From positions 7,866-71,865 of the forward strand of contig DASVZA010000036.1 in the NCBI GenBank assembly GCA_036391875.1: a stretch of 64,000 nucleotides of DNA, in the 5' to 3' direction. The stretch's first letter is position 1. Every line of letters starts with the position of its first letter. The notes below the pieces were generated by a model. It was not told the origin of the DNA and searched no databases. It saw only the letters and a list, made by a program, of their open reading frames with translations. Below, in pieces: positions 51,675 to 60,586 of this stretch. This DNA comes from Parasulfuritortus sp036391875 (GTDB taxonomy: Bacteria; Pseudomonadota; Gammaproteobacteria; Burkholderiales; Thiobacillaceae). Both the position numbers and the translations under genes were made by a program.

Positions 51675-52380
51675 CGTGAAAAATGATGCCCAGGGTATGA
51701 CGCCGTCCCGAGCGTATCGTCGACACGCCATGCCGGACATTGACCCGGTAGATACCCCGGCTGCCGTCCACCGGCCGTTGCCCCACGGCGAAGATCACCG
51801 CGTCGCCCTGGCCGAGGGGCACGACCTCTGCCCGCGACTGCGCGCGCGGCCGCTGTTCGACAAGGACGAACTCGCCGCCGGTGAAATCGCGGCCCGGCTC
51901 GGCCAGCAACACCGCCATCTGCAAGGGGAAAACGTGCTCGCCATACAGATCCTGATGCAGACAGTTGTAGTCGCCGGCACCGTACTGCACCAGCAGCGAG
52001 GTTTGACGGCGCTGTCCGGCCTCGTGGCAACGGGCGATGAAGGCATCGTGCCGGTCCGGATAACTCGATGGCAGGCGCATCAGCCGGCTCCAGCGATTGG
52101 CGGTGGCCGCCAGATGGGGATAAATCGCCGTTCGCAGTTCGCCGACCAGGCCGGGCAGCGGATAGCCGAAATACTTGTACTCGCCCTGGCCGAAACCATG
52201 GAGTTGCATGACGATGCGGCTGCGGAACGGAGCCTCGCCGGGATACAGGCCCGCGAGGGCTTCGCAGTCCGCTGCCGCCAGCAGCTTGGGCACGATCGAA
52301 TAGCCGGCCGCATCCAAATCCCGCCCGATCCGCAACCAGTCCAGCGCCGCCACCTGCCCGGCGACGTCCGCCGGCCTCAC
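51664..52380 (-). CDS. Additional 2OG-Fe(II) oxygenase in the ada operon
   Basis: A 238-residue 2-oxoglutarate/Fe(II)-dependent oxygenase, distinct from AlkB, with the HxD in NCLHQDLYGEHVFPLQMAVLL and a distal RRHTLGIIFHDA at the C-terminus. It also has a central SLLVQYGAGDYNCL. It resembles the prolyl-4-hydroxylase-like/ada-operon oxygenases and not AlkB itself, so its substrate is unknown. The start is GTG overlapping the ada stop (GTGA), with GGAGG seven bases upstream. Its place between ada and alkB strongly suggests a role in the adaptive response to alkylation. Confidence 0.82.
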   Translation of the reverse strand: MRPADVAGQVAALDWLRIGRDLDAAGYSIVPKLLAAADCEALAGLYPGEAPFRSRIVMQLHGFGQGEYKYFGYPLPGLVGELRTAIYPHLAATANRWSRLMRLPSSYPDRHDAFIARCHEAGQRRQTSLLVQYGAGDYNCLHQDLYGEHVFPLQMAVLLAEPGRDFTGGEFVLVEQRPRAQSRAEVVPLGQGDAVIFAVGQRPVDGSRGIYRVNVRHGVSTIRSGRRHTLGIIFHDAT

Positions 52381-53450
52381 GTCCCGGCCTCCCGGTCGAG
52401 CAGCGCGCGCTTGCGCTCGACGCCCCAGCGATAGCCGGCCAGGCCGCCGTCGTTGCGGATGACCCGGTGACAAGGAATGGCGACGGCCAGGACATTGGCG
52501 GCACAGACCCCGGCCACCGCCCGCGCCGAGCGGGGCGCGCCGATGCGCTCGGCGATCTCGGCGTAGGTCGCGGTCTCGCCCGCCGGGATGTCGCGCAGCG
52601 CCTGCCAGACGCGCAACTGGAAGGCCGTGCCGCGCACGTCGAGGGGCAGATCGAGACCGAGTTTCGGCGCTTCGACAAAACCGACCACCTTGGCCACCCA
52701 GTGCTCGAAGCCGGCGTCGCCGCCGATCAGGTCGGCCTTCGGAAAGCGGTCCTGCAGGTCGCGCGCCAGGCCATCGGGGTCGTCGCCCAGCAGGATGGCG
52801 CAGACGCCGAGTTCGCTGGCCGCGACCAGGATGGCGCCCAGCGAGCATTGGCCCACGGCGAAGCGGATCCGGGTATTGGCACCGCCGGCTCGATAGTCGC
52901 GCGGCTTCATGCCGAGTACCTGGCCCGATTCCGCGTAGAAGCGGCCGTTCGAGTTGTAGCCGGCCTCGTAGATGGCCTCGGTCACCGTCCCGCCGCGGCC
53001 GAGTTCGTCGCGCACCTTACCGGCGCGCAAGGCCGCCGCGTAAGCCCTCGGCGTCACGCCGGTCACCGCCTTGAAGGTTCGATGCAGGTGATAGGCGCTG
53101 ATGCCCGCATCCCGGGCCAGTTGTTCCAGGCTGGGGGCCGTGTCGGCCTGCTCGATCCGGCGGCACAGGTCGGCGACCAGCGCCGCCTGCCGCTCGGCCA
53201 GCGGCGGCAGGTCGGGCCGGCAGCGCTTGCATGGACGGAAGCCGGCCTGTTCGGCCTCCTCGGCGGTCGGATAGAAATCGACGTTTTCAGGCCTGGGTGT
53301 GCGTGCACCGCAGGACGGCCGGCAATAGACCCCCGTGGTCCGGACCGAATAGAAGAACCGGCCGTCGGCCTGAGGGTCGCGCGCGACCACGGCGGCCCAG
53401 CGCGCATCGCGCCGGGCGGCGGCGGCATGTGTCATCGATTGCTTGGGCAT
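52377..53450 (-). CDS. ada: Ada: bifunctional methyltransferase/transcriptional activator
   Basis: Methylphosphotriester and O6-methylguanine repair protein that activates the adaptive response. The 357-residue protein has the N-terminal zinc domain with the methyl-accepting Cys43 (TGVYCRPSCG) and FRPCKRCRPD. An AraC-type HTH (AGISAYHLHRTFKAVTGVTPRAYAAALR) follows, and the C-terminal MGMT domain has Cys327 in AIPCHRVI. An AGGAGGG site precedes the ATG. It heads the operon and should autoregulate it. Confidence 0.97.
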   Translation of the reverse strand: MPKQSMTHAAAARRDARWAAVVARDPQADGRFFYSVRTTGVYCRPSCGARTPRPENVDFYPTAEEAEQAGFRPCKRCRPDLPPLAERQAALVADLCRRIEQADTAPSLEQLARDAGISAYHLHRTFKAVTGVTPRAYAAALRAGKVRDELGRGGTVTEAIYEAGYNSNGRFYAESGQVLGMKPRDYRAGGANTRIRFAVGQCSLGAILVAASELGVCAILLGDDPDGLARDLQDRFPKADLIGGDAGFEHWVAKVVGFVEAPKLGLDLPLDVRGTAFQLRVWQALRDIPAGETATYAEIAERIGAPRSARAVAGVCAANVLAVAIPCHRVIRNDGGLAGYRWGVERKRALLDREAGT

Positions 53451-53594
53451 GATCGAGCCCTCCTGTGCAGTTGAGTGGCTGGATCAGACTCTAGGCCGGG
53501 ATGGGCGGCGGAACACTCCGGGACTTGCTTTCGAATTCGTCGGCCCGGAAGGCCCCACGGTGAGTTCCCGGCGGCGAACGCCGCCGGAAAGCGA

Positions 53595-54146
53595 TCAGGA
53601 ATTGGCGGACTTGTCCGGCTGGGACAGCACCAGCTTGCCGTCCTTGACCGGGATGCGGCTGCCCGGATCGTGATCCATCCGAACCATGCCTTCCTGCTTG
53701 TCGAGCCGGTAGGTGACCTTGTAGCCGACGATCTGCCGATGACTGTCGTAGACCGTCCGGCAACGGGTTTCCTGGCTGGTCTGGACGTCCCGGTCCTGCA
53801 TGCCTTTCTGCACCTGGTTGCCGGCATAGCCGCCGGCAACCGCGCCGCCCACGGTCGTCAGCGTCTTGCCGCTGCCGCCGCCGAACTGGTTGCCGACCAG
53901 GCCGCCGAGCACGGCGCCGATGGCAGTGCCGGCGATCCGATTCTGGTCCTTCACCGGCGCCTTGTGCTGGACCAGCACGTCCCTGCACTCCTTGCGCGGC
54001 GTCTTGGTCGTCTGATAGACCGGCTCGGCCTTGATCACGTCGGCATAGGCCGGCTTATGGTCCAGCATCTGGTAGCCGGCAATGCCGCCCACCGCCGTGG
54101 CGGCTGCGCCGCCGATCACGATGCCTGTAATCATCGACTTGTTCAT
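53595..54146 (-). CDS. Glycine-zipper 2TM-domain envelope protein
   Basis: A 183-residue secreted or membrane-anchored protein with an N-terminal hydrophobic segment (ITGIVIGGAAATAVGGIAGY). A central glycine-zipper region follows (GTAIGAVLGGLVGNQFGGGSG, GGAVAGGYAGNQVQKGMQ), as in SlyB/PcpY-type outer-membrane proteins. The cysteines (RKECRDV, TRCRTVYDS) flank the zipper and may pair. The C-terminal part resembles the VTYRLDKQEGMVRMDHDPG end of related uncharacterised proteins. The ATG with GAGGAG upstream was chosen; the longer reading frame is not conserved-looking. Confidence 0.82.
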   Translation of the reverse strand: MNKSMITGIVIGGAAATAVGGIAGYQMLDHKPAYADVIKAEPVYQTTKTPRKECRDVLVQHKAPVKDQNRIAGTAIGAVLGGLVGNQFGGGSGKTLTTVGGAVAGGYAGNQVQKGMQDRDVQTSQETRCRTVYDSHRQIVGYKVTYRLDKQEGMVRMDHDPGSRIPVKDGKLVLSQPDKSANS

Positions 54147-54519
54147 GGTTTTCTCCTCATCAATGGAACGCACGGCTCCTGCCGTACTGAACGGTCTTGT
54201 ACAAAGGGACGCGCCGCAGCGCATCCTGCCCCTTCTCATGGAAAGACGGCTGGGCGGGACGGGATGCCTGAAACATACCGCCGCCCCCGGCCAACGGCCT
54301 TTGACTGCTCAGACCCGTCATCAGCCGGTGGGGTTCCGCTCGGCCCGTGCGAAATTCAGCGGGCTGCATAGTATCGGGGAACGACCTGAAGCGGATATTA
54401 AGACGGTCGAATTCGCCCACCTTACCGGTGACAGGAGCGAAATGATCGTTACGGAAACTCAATTCGGCCCACCGGTATTGGCCGACTCGCATCGGCCAGC
54501 CCAGGTCGGCCGTGCATTT
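54147..54519. other. Intergenic stretch without a supported gene
   Basis: The 373 bases between the glycine-zipper and HdrC-like genes show no convincing gene, terminator or repeat. A minus-strand reading frame of about 110 residues exists but has no family features and no ribosome site. The region probably holds the promoter of the glycine-zipper gene. Confidence 0.5.
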
Positions 54520-55155
54520 CTACTCGGTCCGCCTCTGCTTGCGCTCGTCCTCGATCTCTTTCGCCTTGGCGAGCATCGCGTGGATGCCGTCGATGTCCTT
54601 GCACTTGTGGCCCGCGCCGACGGCTTCCAGCGGGTTCATCCGCTTGGCCTTGACCATGCCCATGCCGATGGCGCGCATCTCGATCAGCTTCCTGATGCCG
54701 GAGGCGATGCCGTCCTTGAAATAGAGCGTTTGCGTCAGGTGCATTTCGTTGACCCGGCCGGTCTTGGTGCAGTTGTTCCAGAAGGTCTCGGAAAGGTGCC
54801 GGGTGGGCTGGTATTTCGGCGCGCGGCCGATCCGGTAGGCGTACTCGGCGATGCCGTGCATGATGTGGGTGACGGGCACCTTGCGCGGGCAGGCGACGTA
54901 GCAGCTGTAGCACGAGGTGCACATCCACATGGACTGCGATTCCAGCACCTCGTCCCGCTTGCCGGCGCGGATCATCATGAAGATTTCCTGCGGCGGATGG
55001 TCCCAGCCGGCCTGGAAGTGTTTCGGACAGGAGCCGGAGCAAAGGCCGCATTGCATGCACATCTTCACCCAATCGCCCATCTCGGCCTGCTCTTCGATCT
55101 CCTTCAGGAAATTGTTCCGGTACTTGTCGGCCATCTGCTGGTTCAGATCGCTCAT
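54520..55155 (-). CDS. HdrC-like 4Fe-4S dicluster protein (orphan)
   Basis: A 211-residue iron-sulfur protein with two ferredoxin-type cluster motifs, CMQCGLCSGSCP (about residue 33) and CTSCYSCYVACP (about residue 79). This is the HdrC pattern of heterodisulfide reductase and of the sulfur-oxidising sHdr complex. It normally passes electrons to an HdrB (CCG-domain) partner, but neither hdrB nor hdrA is adjacent. Whether it belongs to a sulfur, respiratory or other complex elsewhere is open. A strong AAGGAGGTGG site precedes the ATG. Confidence 0.87.
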   Translation of the reverse strand: MSDLNQQMADKYRNNFLKEIEEQAEMGDWVKMCMQCGLCSGSCPKHFQAGWDHPPQEIFMMIRAGKRDEVLESQSMWMCTSCYSCYVACPRKVPVTHIMHGIAEYAYRIGRAPKYQPTRHLSETFWNNCTKTGRVNEMHLTQTLYFKDGIASGIRKLIEMRAIGMGMVKAKRMNPLEAVGAGHKCKDIDGIHAMLAKAKEIEDERKQRRTE

Positions 55156-55373
55156 GGGCCACCTCCTTGTTGGTAAACCTTTGAAGAAGAACGAGGAACG
55201 GCCGACCAGACAGCCGGATTGGAAGCGATGTCGGTCGGGCGAGCTTTGTCCTTCGATCTACCCAGCATAGACAAATACCAGATAAAAACAGTCTGGTATT
55301 TGTTGCTTCGGGTACCCAGAGAACCCCTATACCCTGGATTTATCCGGTACAGGGCCGGATCATGGCATTGCGT

Positions 55374-56324
55374 TCAGCGCAACGAGGCCGCCAGGCCGTC
55401 GAGCAGTTGGGCGGTGCCCTGCTCGCGGCTGCCGGCGTCGTCGTAGCCGTCGAGAAACGCGCCCTGTTCCGTGACCGTCAGCCTGGTTCCCGTGCCCTCC
55501 GGCTTGAACTGTATGGTGGCCAGGGACACGGAGATCTTCCGGTCGTCGAGATACATGTCGTAGCTGTAGACCAACCGTTCGTTCGGGACGACGTCGTGGT
55601 AGAAGGCGTCGAAGGTGGTCACCAGGCCGCTCTGCCAACGCCCTTTCAGCCGTTCCCGTCCGCCCATGCCGACATCCATCCGGCGCTCCAGCAATTCCCA
55701 TTGCCCTTGGGCGCCGCTGAACCATTTGGCCTTGGCCTCGACATCAGTAAAGGCCTGCCATACCCGGGCCAGGGGGGCGTCATATACCCGCTCCAGATTG
55801 AAGATCGCATGGACCACCGAGCGCCCGGCTTCATTGCCCTCCCGCATGCGGGCGAGCTCTGTCGCCAGACGATCCAGGGTCTGGTTCCAGCCTTCCGAAG
55901 CGCCTTGGATCATGGCGAGGGCGGCCGGGTCGACCAGGGTATAGGTCTGCGTCACGTCGAGCCGAGTGCCGCCCGCATCGTCGGCGAAGGCCACTTCGGT
56001 ATGGGCCGAGAACAGGAGGTGGTCGCCCTGGCCCATGACGTTCATCTCAATCACTAGCCGGTCATGAGGCGCGACTTCGGTGAAATGCCCCCGGGTCCAA
56101 TGGTCCGTCCCGTGCGGGCTGCGCATGCAGACCTCGAATGCGCCGCCGACCTGCATCTGCACCCTGGCATGGGGCACGCTGTAGTCCCTGGGGCAGAACC
56201 AGCGGCTGACGTGCTCGGCGGAACTCCAGGCCGCGAACACCGTCGCGCGCGGCGCGGCAAAAACGCGGGACAGCACGATCTTCGGAGTCTTGGTTGCGAC
56301 TCCCTGGTTAGGGTTATGTGTCAT
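55374..56324 (-). CDS. Tandem AHSA1/SRPBCC-domain protein
   Basis: A 316-residue cytoplasmic protein made of two AHSA1 (Aha1 C-terminal, SRPBCC) domains. The first, about residues 15-160, contains RVFAAPRATVFAAWSSAEHVSRWFCP. The second, about residues 165-316, contains RVYDAPLARVWQAFTDVEAKAKWFSG. Such proteins bind hydrophobic ligands. Most family members have one domain, so this is a fusion or duplication. It is preceded by an 11-base overlap with an ArsR-type regulator, the usual regulator-AHSA1 pairing. Confidence 0.9.
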   Translation of the reverse strand: MTHNPNQGVATKTPKIVLSRVFAAPRATVFAAWSSAEHVSRWFCPRDYSVPHARVQMQVGGAFEVCMRSPHGTDHWTRGHFTEVAPHDRLVIEMNVMGQGDHLLFSAHTEVAFADDAGGTRLDVTQTYTLVDPAALAMIQGASEGWNQTLDRLATELARMREGNEAGRSVVHAIFNLERVYDAPLARVWQAFTDVEAKAKWFSGAQGQWELLERRMDVGMGGRERLKGRWQSGLVTTFDAFYHDVVPNERLVYSYDMYLDDRKISVSLATIQFKPEGTGTRLTVTEQGAFLDGYDDAGSREQGTAQLLDGLAASLR

Positions 56325-56664
56325 GGTCGTTTCCTCCTGTCTTCATGGTTTCCAGATATTCGCCCAGCCGGTCCAGGCGCTGCTCCCACTCCGTGCGGCG
56401 AGCGTTGATCCACTGTTCGGCCTGGCTGAGCGCGCCCGGCTGCATGGTGCAGGTGCGCACCCGCCCGACCTTCTGCGAACTCACCAGGCCGGCATCCTCC
56501 AGCACCCGCAGGTGCTGCATGACCGCCGGCAGGGACATCGGCAGCGGGTCGGCAAGCTCACTCAGCGAAATCGGGCCATTGCTCAGACGCTCGACCATCG
56601 CCCGGCGCGTGGGGTCGGACAGGGCGCGGAACAGCATATCGAGATCGGACGAATAGTTAATCAT
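56314..56664 (-). CDS. ArsR-family transcriptional regulator
   Basis: A 116-residue winged-helix regulator: FRALSDPTRRAMVERLSNGPISLSELADPLPMSLPAVMQHLRVLEDAGLVSSQKVGRVRTC. No metal-binding CxC motif is present, so it belongs to the SRPBCC-linked ArsR subgroup, not the arsenic sensors. The ATG at 56664 was chosen; an 18-base palindrome covers the start codon. It is co-transcribed with the AHSA1 gene. Confidence 0.92.
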   Translation of the reverse strand: MINYSSDLDMLFRALSDPTRRAMVERLSNGPISLSELADPLPMSLPAVMQHLRVLEDAGLVSSQKVGRVRTCTMQPGALSQAEQWINARRTEWEQRLDRLGEYLETMKTGGNDHDT

Positions 56665-56673
56665 GTTATTAAC
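56656..56673. promoter_or_regulatory. Putative ArsR autoregulatory operator
   Basis: GTTAAT (56656-56661) and ATTAAC (56668-56673) form a perfect 6-6-6 inverted repeat that includes the start codon of the ArsR gene on the minus strand. Binding there would block initiation, so autorepression is likely. The 160 bases beyond, to mocA, show nothing else recognisable. Confidence 0.55.
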
Positions 56674-56832
56674 AATACCTGTTTTGAATACTTTATCAAC
56701 TACTTTAGTATTGTGGCATGGCAATGCATGCAACAGCAGCCGGCGGCTTACCAGAAACCGATGCTCGGCAAAGAATCTGTGCGAAAAACGAAGGCAGACC
56801 GAACGGCCGCCAGCGGATGCCCCACCAGGGCA

Positions 56833-57390
56833 TCAGACTGGTCGGTCGATGTCCTTGAGCACGCCCGGATCGTCGACCGGACACGCCAGCGCGGCGATCG
56901 GGTTGGCGTCGATGATCGCCTTGCCGCCGCGGTCGCCGGTCAGGACGACCAGTTCGGCGTAGCAGTCGGCGGCGAAGCCGACCGGATGGCCCGGCCGGCC
57001 GTTATGGACCGGCCGGGCGATGCGGGCGCCCCGCACCATGGCCTGCAAGACGCTGCGATAACTGCCGGCCTGGATGTAGGGCATGTCGGCCAAGGCGATC
57101 AGCCAGCCCGGCGCATCGGCGGTGGCCGAGACACCGCAGGCCAGGCTGTGGCCCATGCCCAACTCCGCCTCGGCGCAGGCGACGGTTGTCAGGCCGGCTC
57201 CGGCCAGCAACTCGGCGACTTGGTCATCGTCGGGCCGGATGACGGCCAGCGCCCGGGCACAGACCGCCGCCAGGTTGCGGGCCGAAGCGAGCACCATCGG
57301 CGTGCCGTCCTCCAGGCGCGACAGCCGCTTGTCGGCCCCGAAGCGCCGGCTGCTGCCGGCGGCGAGGAGGATGCCGGCGATCTCGCTCAT
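56833..57390 (-). CDS. Molybdenum cofactor nucleotidyltransferase (MocA/MobA-like)
   Basis: A 185-residue nucleotidyltransferase with the GTP/CTP-binding N-terminus ILLAAGSSRRFGADKRL, the metal-binding ALADMPYI and GRPGHPVGF. It matches MocA, which makes molybdopterin cytosine dinucleotide for xanthine-dehydrogenase-type enzymes. Its ATG overlaps the stop of xdhC (ATGA), and the downstream molybdenum hydroxylase is the obvious client. Confidence 0.87.
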   Translation of the reverse strand: MSEIAGILLAAGSSRRFGADKRLSRLEDGTPMVLASARNLAAVCARALAVIRPDDDQVAELLAGAGLTTVACAEAELGMGHSLACGVSATADAPGWLIALADMPYIQAGSYRSVLQAMVRGARIARPVHNGRPGHPVGFAADCYAELVVLTGDRGGKAIIDANPIAALACPVDDPGVLKDIDRPV

Positions 57391-58382
57391 CCGACCTTGC
57401 AGGCGTACGGATCCACGATGGCTTCGGTGACAGGCTCGCCCAGGCCGTTCTTCACCGCCGTCATCTCGGCCAGGATCGAGACCGCGATCTCCGGCGGCGT
57501 CCGGCTGCCGATGGCCAGCCCGACCGGGCCGTGCAGCCGGTCGACCTCGGCCCGGGACAGGTCGAAATACTGCAGCAGGCGCTCGCGCCGCTTGCGGTTG
57601 TTGGCCTGCGAGCCAAGCGCTCCGATGTAGAAGGCCGGCGACTTGAGCGCTTCCAGCAGGGCCAGGTCGTCGAGCTTGGGATCGTGGGTCAGGGCGACCA
57701 CGGCGCTGCGCGGGTCCGGCGCCCAGCCGGTCACGGCGTCGTCCGGCGCCGCGCAGATGCGTTCGCTGCCCGGCACGTCCCAGCCCTCGGCGTATTCGCT
57801 GCGCGGATCGCAGACGTAGACCCGGTAGCCGAGCGCCTGGGCCATGGTCGCCAGGTAGTACGAAATCTGCCCGGCGCCGATGATCAAGAGGCGCCAGGCC
57901 GGGCCGTGCAGGGAGATCAGGGTTTCGCCATCCCACTGCAGCCGGTCGCCGACGCTGCCGCCTTCGAGTGCGACCGTGCCGCTCGCCAACACCACCCGCC
58001 GGCGCACCAATTGGCCGGCGGCTGTGCGCCGGGCGAGTTCGTCGAGCAGGCCGGCATCGGGCGCCGGCTCCAGCACCAGTTCCAGGCTGCCGCCGCAGGG
58101 CAGGCCGAAGCGGCGGGCCTCGTCGGCGGTGACGCCATAGCGCAGCAGGCGCGGCGTCGTACCGGCGAATTCGCCGGCCGCCATGCGCCGGATCAGGTCG
58201 TCCTCGATGCAGCCGCCGGAGACCGAGCCGCGCACCTGGCCGTTGTCGCGCAGCGCCAGCCAGGCGCCCGGCGGCCGCGGCGCGGAGCCCCAGGTGCGGG
58301 CGACGGTGACCAGGACGAAGCCGTGGCCCGCCGCGGCCCAGTCGCGGGCGGCGGCCAAGACCTGGGCATCCAGGCTGTCCAT
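57387..58382 (-). CDS. XdhC-family molybdenum-enzyme maturation factor
   Basis: A 331-residue XdhC/CoxI-like protein, which binds molybdenum cofactor and helps insert it, with sulfuration, into xanthine-dehydrogenase-family enzymes. It has the N-terminal domain TWGSAPRPPGAWLALRDNG and GSVSGGCIEDDL, and the C-terminal Rossmann domain ending LALEAL-like LIIGAGQISYYLATMAQALGY, VALTHDPKLDD and FYIGALGSQANNRKRRERL. The ATG at 58382 was chosen because it starts the conserved domain; upstream residues are a shadow of the next gene. Confidence 0.93.
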   Translation of the reverse strand: MDSLDAQVLAAARDWAAAGHGFVLVTVARTWGSAPRPPGAWLALRDNGQVRGSVSGGCIEDDLIRRMAAGEFAGTTPRLLRYGVTADEARRFGLPCGGSLELVLEPAPDAGLLDELARRTAAGQLVRRRVVLASGTVALEGGSVGDRLQWDGETLISLHGPAWRLLIIGAGQISYYLATMAQALGYRVYVCDPRSEYAEGWDVPGSERICAAPDDAVTGWAPDPRSAVVALTHDPKLDDLALLEALKSPAFYIGALGSQANNRKRRERLLQYFDLSRAEVDRLHGPVGLAIGSRTPPEIAVSILAEMTAVKNGLGEPVTEAIVDPYACKVG

Positions 58383-58383
58383 G

Positions 58384-60576
58384 TCAGACCGCCAGTTCGG
58401 CGGTATCGAAGGGCAGCCGGCGCAGGCGCTTGCCGGTGGCGGCGGCGATGGCGTTGGCGACCGCCGGCGCCAAGGGCGGCACCCCCGGTTCGCCGATCCC
58501 GGTCGGCGCCACCTCCGAAGCCACGATATGGACCTCGACCGCCGGCATGTCACCGATGCGCAGCACCGGGTAACCGTCGAAATTGCCCTGCTTGACCCGG
58601 CCGCCGTCGAGCGTGATCTCGCCGTACAGCGCGGCGGACAGGGCGAAGCCGATCGCGCCCTCGATCTGCGAGCGGACGTTGTCCGGGTTGATCGCGGTGC
58701 CGCAGTCGACCGCGCAGACGACCCGGTCGACCTTGACCGAGCCGTCCTTGGCCACGGTCACCTCGGCCACCTGGGCGACATAGCTGTTGAACGACTCGTG
58801 CACCGCCACGCCGCGCCCGCGCCGTTCGCCGGCCGCCGCCTTGAGCGGCTTGCCCCAGCCGGCCTTCTCGGCCGCCAGCCTGAGCACCCCGGCGTGGCGC
58901 GGGTGGTCCTTGAGCAGTTCCAGGCGCAGCGCCACCGGGTCCTTGCCTGCGGCCGCCGCGACTTCGTCGAAGAAGGTCTCGGTCGAGAACGCGGTGTGCG
59001 AGGAACCGACCGAGCGCCACCACAGCACCGGCACGCCAATGTCCTCCGGCGTGTGCAGGTCAACCGTCAGGTTGGGGATGGCATAAGGCAGGTTGGCGGC
59101 ACCCTCGACCGAGGTGGCGTCGATGCCGTCCTTGATCATCGCGCTGGCGAAGGCCGAGCCGGCCAGGATGGACTGGCCGACCAGGCGGTGGTGCCAGCCG
59201 GCCAGGCCGCCCTTGGCGTCGAGGGCCGCCTCCAGGGTGTGGTGGTAGAGCGGCCGATAGTAGCCGGCGCGCATGTCGTCCTCGCGCAGCCAGACCAGCT
59301 TGACCGGCGCCCGGCCGCCGATCGCCTTGGCGATGTGGGCCGCCTCCAGCACGTAATCGGAGTCCTTGCAGGCGCGCCGGCCGAAGCTGCCGCCGGCGTA
59401 GAGCATGTTGATCCTGACCTGCTCCGGCTTGAAGCCGAAGAACTTGGCCAGGGCGTACTGGTCGCCGGTGTTGAACTGCTCGCCGTTCCAGACCTCGCAG
59501 CCGTCGGCGTCGAGCCGGATGACGCAGTTCAACGGCTCCATCGGTGCGTGGGCGAGATAGGGGAATTCGTAGTCGGCGCTGACCACCTTGGCCGCGCCGG
59601 CGAAGGCCGCGGCCGTGTCGCCGTCCTTGCGGGCGATCTTGCCCTCGGTCCTGGCCAACTCCTTGTAGCGGGCCAGGATCTCGGCACTGCCCAGCTTGAA
59701 GCCGGTGCTCTCGTCCCAGCTCACGGAGAGGGCATCGCGGCCCTTTTTTGCGCTCCAGGTGTCGTGGGCCAGCACCGCCACGCCCTGCGGGATCTCGACC
59801 ACGTCGACCACGCCCTTGACTGCCTTGGCGCGCCGGGCGTCGAAGGAACGGACCTTGGCCCCGAACAGCGGCGGATGGGCGACCACGGCGACCAGCATGC
59901 CGGGCAGGAACACGTCCTGGGTATAACGGGCCGTGCCGTCGGTCTTGGCCGCGCTGTCCTTGCGGTTGACGCGCTTGCCGATCAGGCGGAAGTCCTTAGG
60001 CTGCTTGAGCTTGACCTCGGCCGGGACCGGCTGCTCGGCGGCGGCCAGGGCCAGCTCGCCGAAGCTCGCCTTGCGCTTGCTGGCTGCGTGCATCACCACG
60101 CCGTCGCGGACCGTGACGGCGGCCGGATCGACCTGCCAGCGCTTGGCCGCGGCGGCGACCAGCATGGCCCGGCCGGTGGCACCGGCCTTGCGCATCTGCA
60201 TCCAGGACTCGGCCATCGCCGTGCTGCCGCCGGTGCCTTGGGCCGCGCCCCAGAGCAGGTTGTTGTAGCGCTTGGCGTCGGCCGGTGCGCCCTCGACCCG
60301 GACCTGGGGCCAGGCGGCGTCCAGTTCGTCGGCCAGGATGGTGGCCAAGCCGGTGTAGGCACCCTGCCCCATCTCCAGGTGCTTGGCGATCACGGTCACG
60401 CTGTTGTCGGGGGCGATGCGCAGGAAGGCGTTCGGCTCAAACTCGGCCGTGGCATGGCCGGCCTTGGCCATCAGCCTGCTCGCGGCGGCCGGCAGGCAGA
60501 AGGCCAGGGTCAGGCCGGCGGCGCCGCCCTGCAGGAAGCGGCGGCGGCTCAGGTTCTCGATGACGGTTTCGCTCAT
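58384..60576 (-). CDS. Molybdopterin-binding oxidoreductase large subunit (isoquinoline 1-oxidoreductase-like)
   Basis: A 730-residue secreted molybdenum hydroxylase of the xanthine dehydrogenase superfamily, IorB-like. A twin-arginine signal (SRRRFLQGG) directs it to the periplasm. Later motifs are HLEMGQGAYTGLATILADELD, AAQGTGGSTAMAESW, APMEPLNCV and the active-site Glu in GIGEPGVPPLAPAVANA. Such enzymes oxidise aromatic N-heterocycles or aldehydes; the substrate here is unknown. It pairs with the 2Fe-2S subunit at 60587 and is followed by the XdhC and MocA genes. Confidence 0.93.
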   Translation of the reverse strand: MSETVIENLSRRRFLQGGAAGLTLAFCLPAAASRLMAKAGHATAEFEPNAFLRIAPDNSVTVIAKHLEMGQGAYTGLATILADELDAAWPQVRVEGAPADAKRYNNLLWGAAQGTGGSTAMAESWMQMRKAGATGRAMLVAAAAKRWQVDPAAVTVRDGVVMHAASKRKASFGELALAAAEQPVPAEVKLKQPKDFRLIGKRVNRKDSAAKTDGTARYTQDVFLPGMLVAVVAHPPLFGAKVRSFDARRAKAVKGVVDVVEIPQGVAVLAHDTWSAKKGRDALSVSWDESTGFKLGSAEILARYKELARTEGKIARKDGDTAAAFAGAAKVVSADYEFPYLAHAPMEPLNCVIRLDADGCEVWNGEQFNTGDQYALAKFFGFKPEQVRINMLYAGGSFGRRACKDSDYVLEAAHIAKAIGGRAPVKLVWLREDDMRAGYYRPLYHHTLEAALDAKGGLAGWHHRLVGQSILAGSAFASAMIKDGIDATSVEGAANLPYAIPNLTVDLHTPEDIGVPVLWWRSVGSSHTAFSTETFFDEVAAAAGKDPVALRLELLKDHPRHAGVLRLAAEKAGWGKPLKAAAGERRGRGVAVHESFNSYVAQVAEVTVAKDGSVKVDRVVCAVDCGTAINPDNVRSQIEGAIGFALSAALYGEITLDGGRVKQGNFDGYPVLRIGDMPAVEVHIVASEVAPTGIGEPGVPPLAPAVANAIAAATGKRLRRLPFDTAELAV

Positions 60577-60586
60577 GATCGGTCTC

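Noticed and set aside
54160..54492. 110-codon minus-strand reading frame in the intergenic gap before the HdrC-like gene
   Set aside because: No ribosome site, no known motif; composition not gene-like enough to support.
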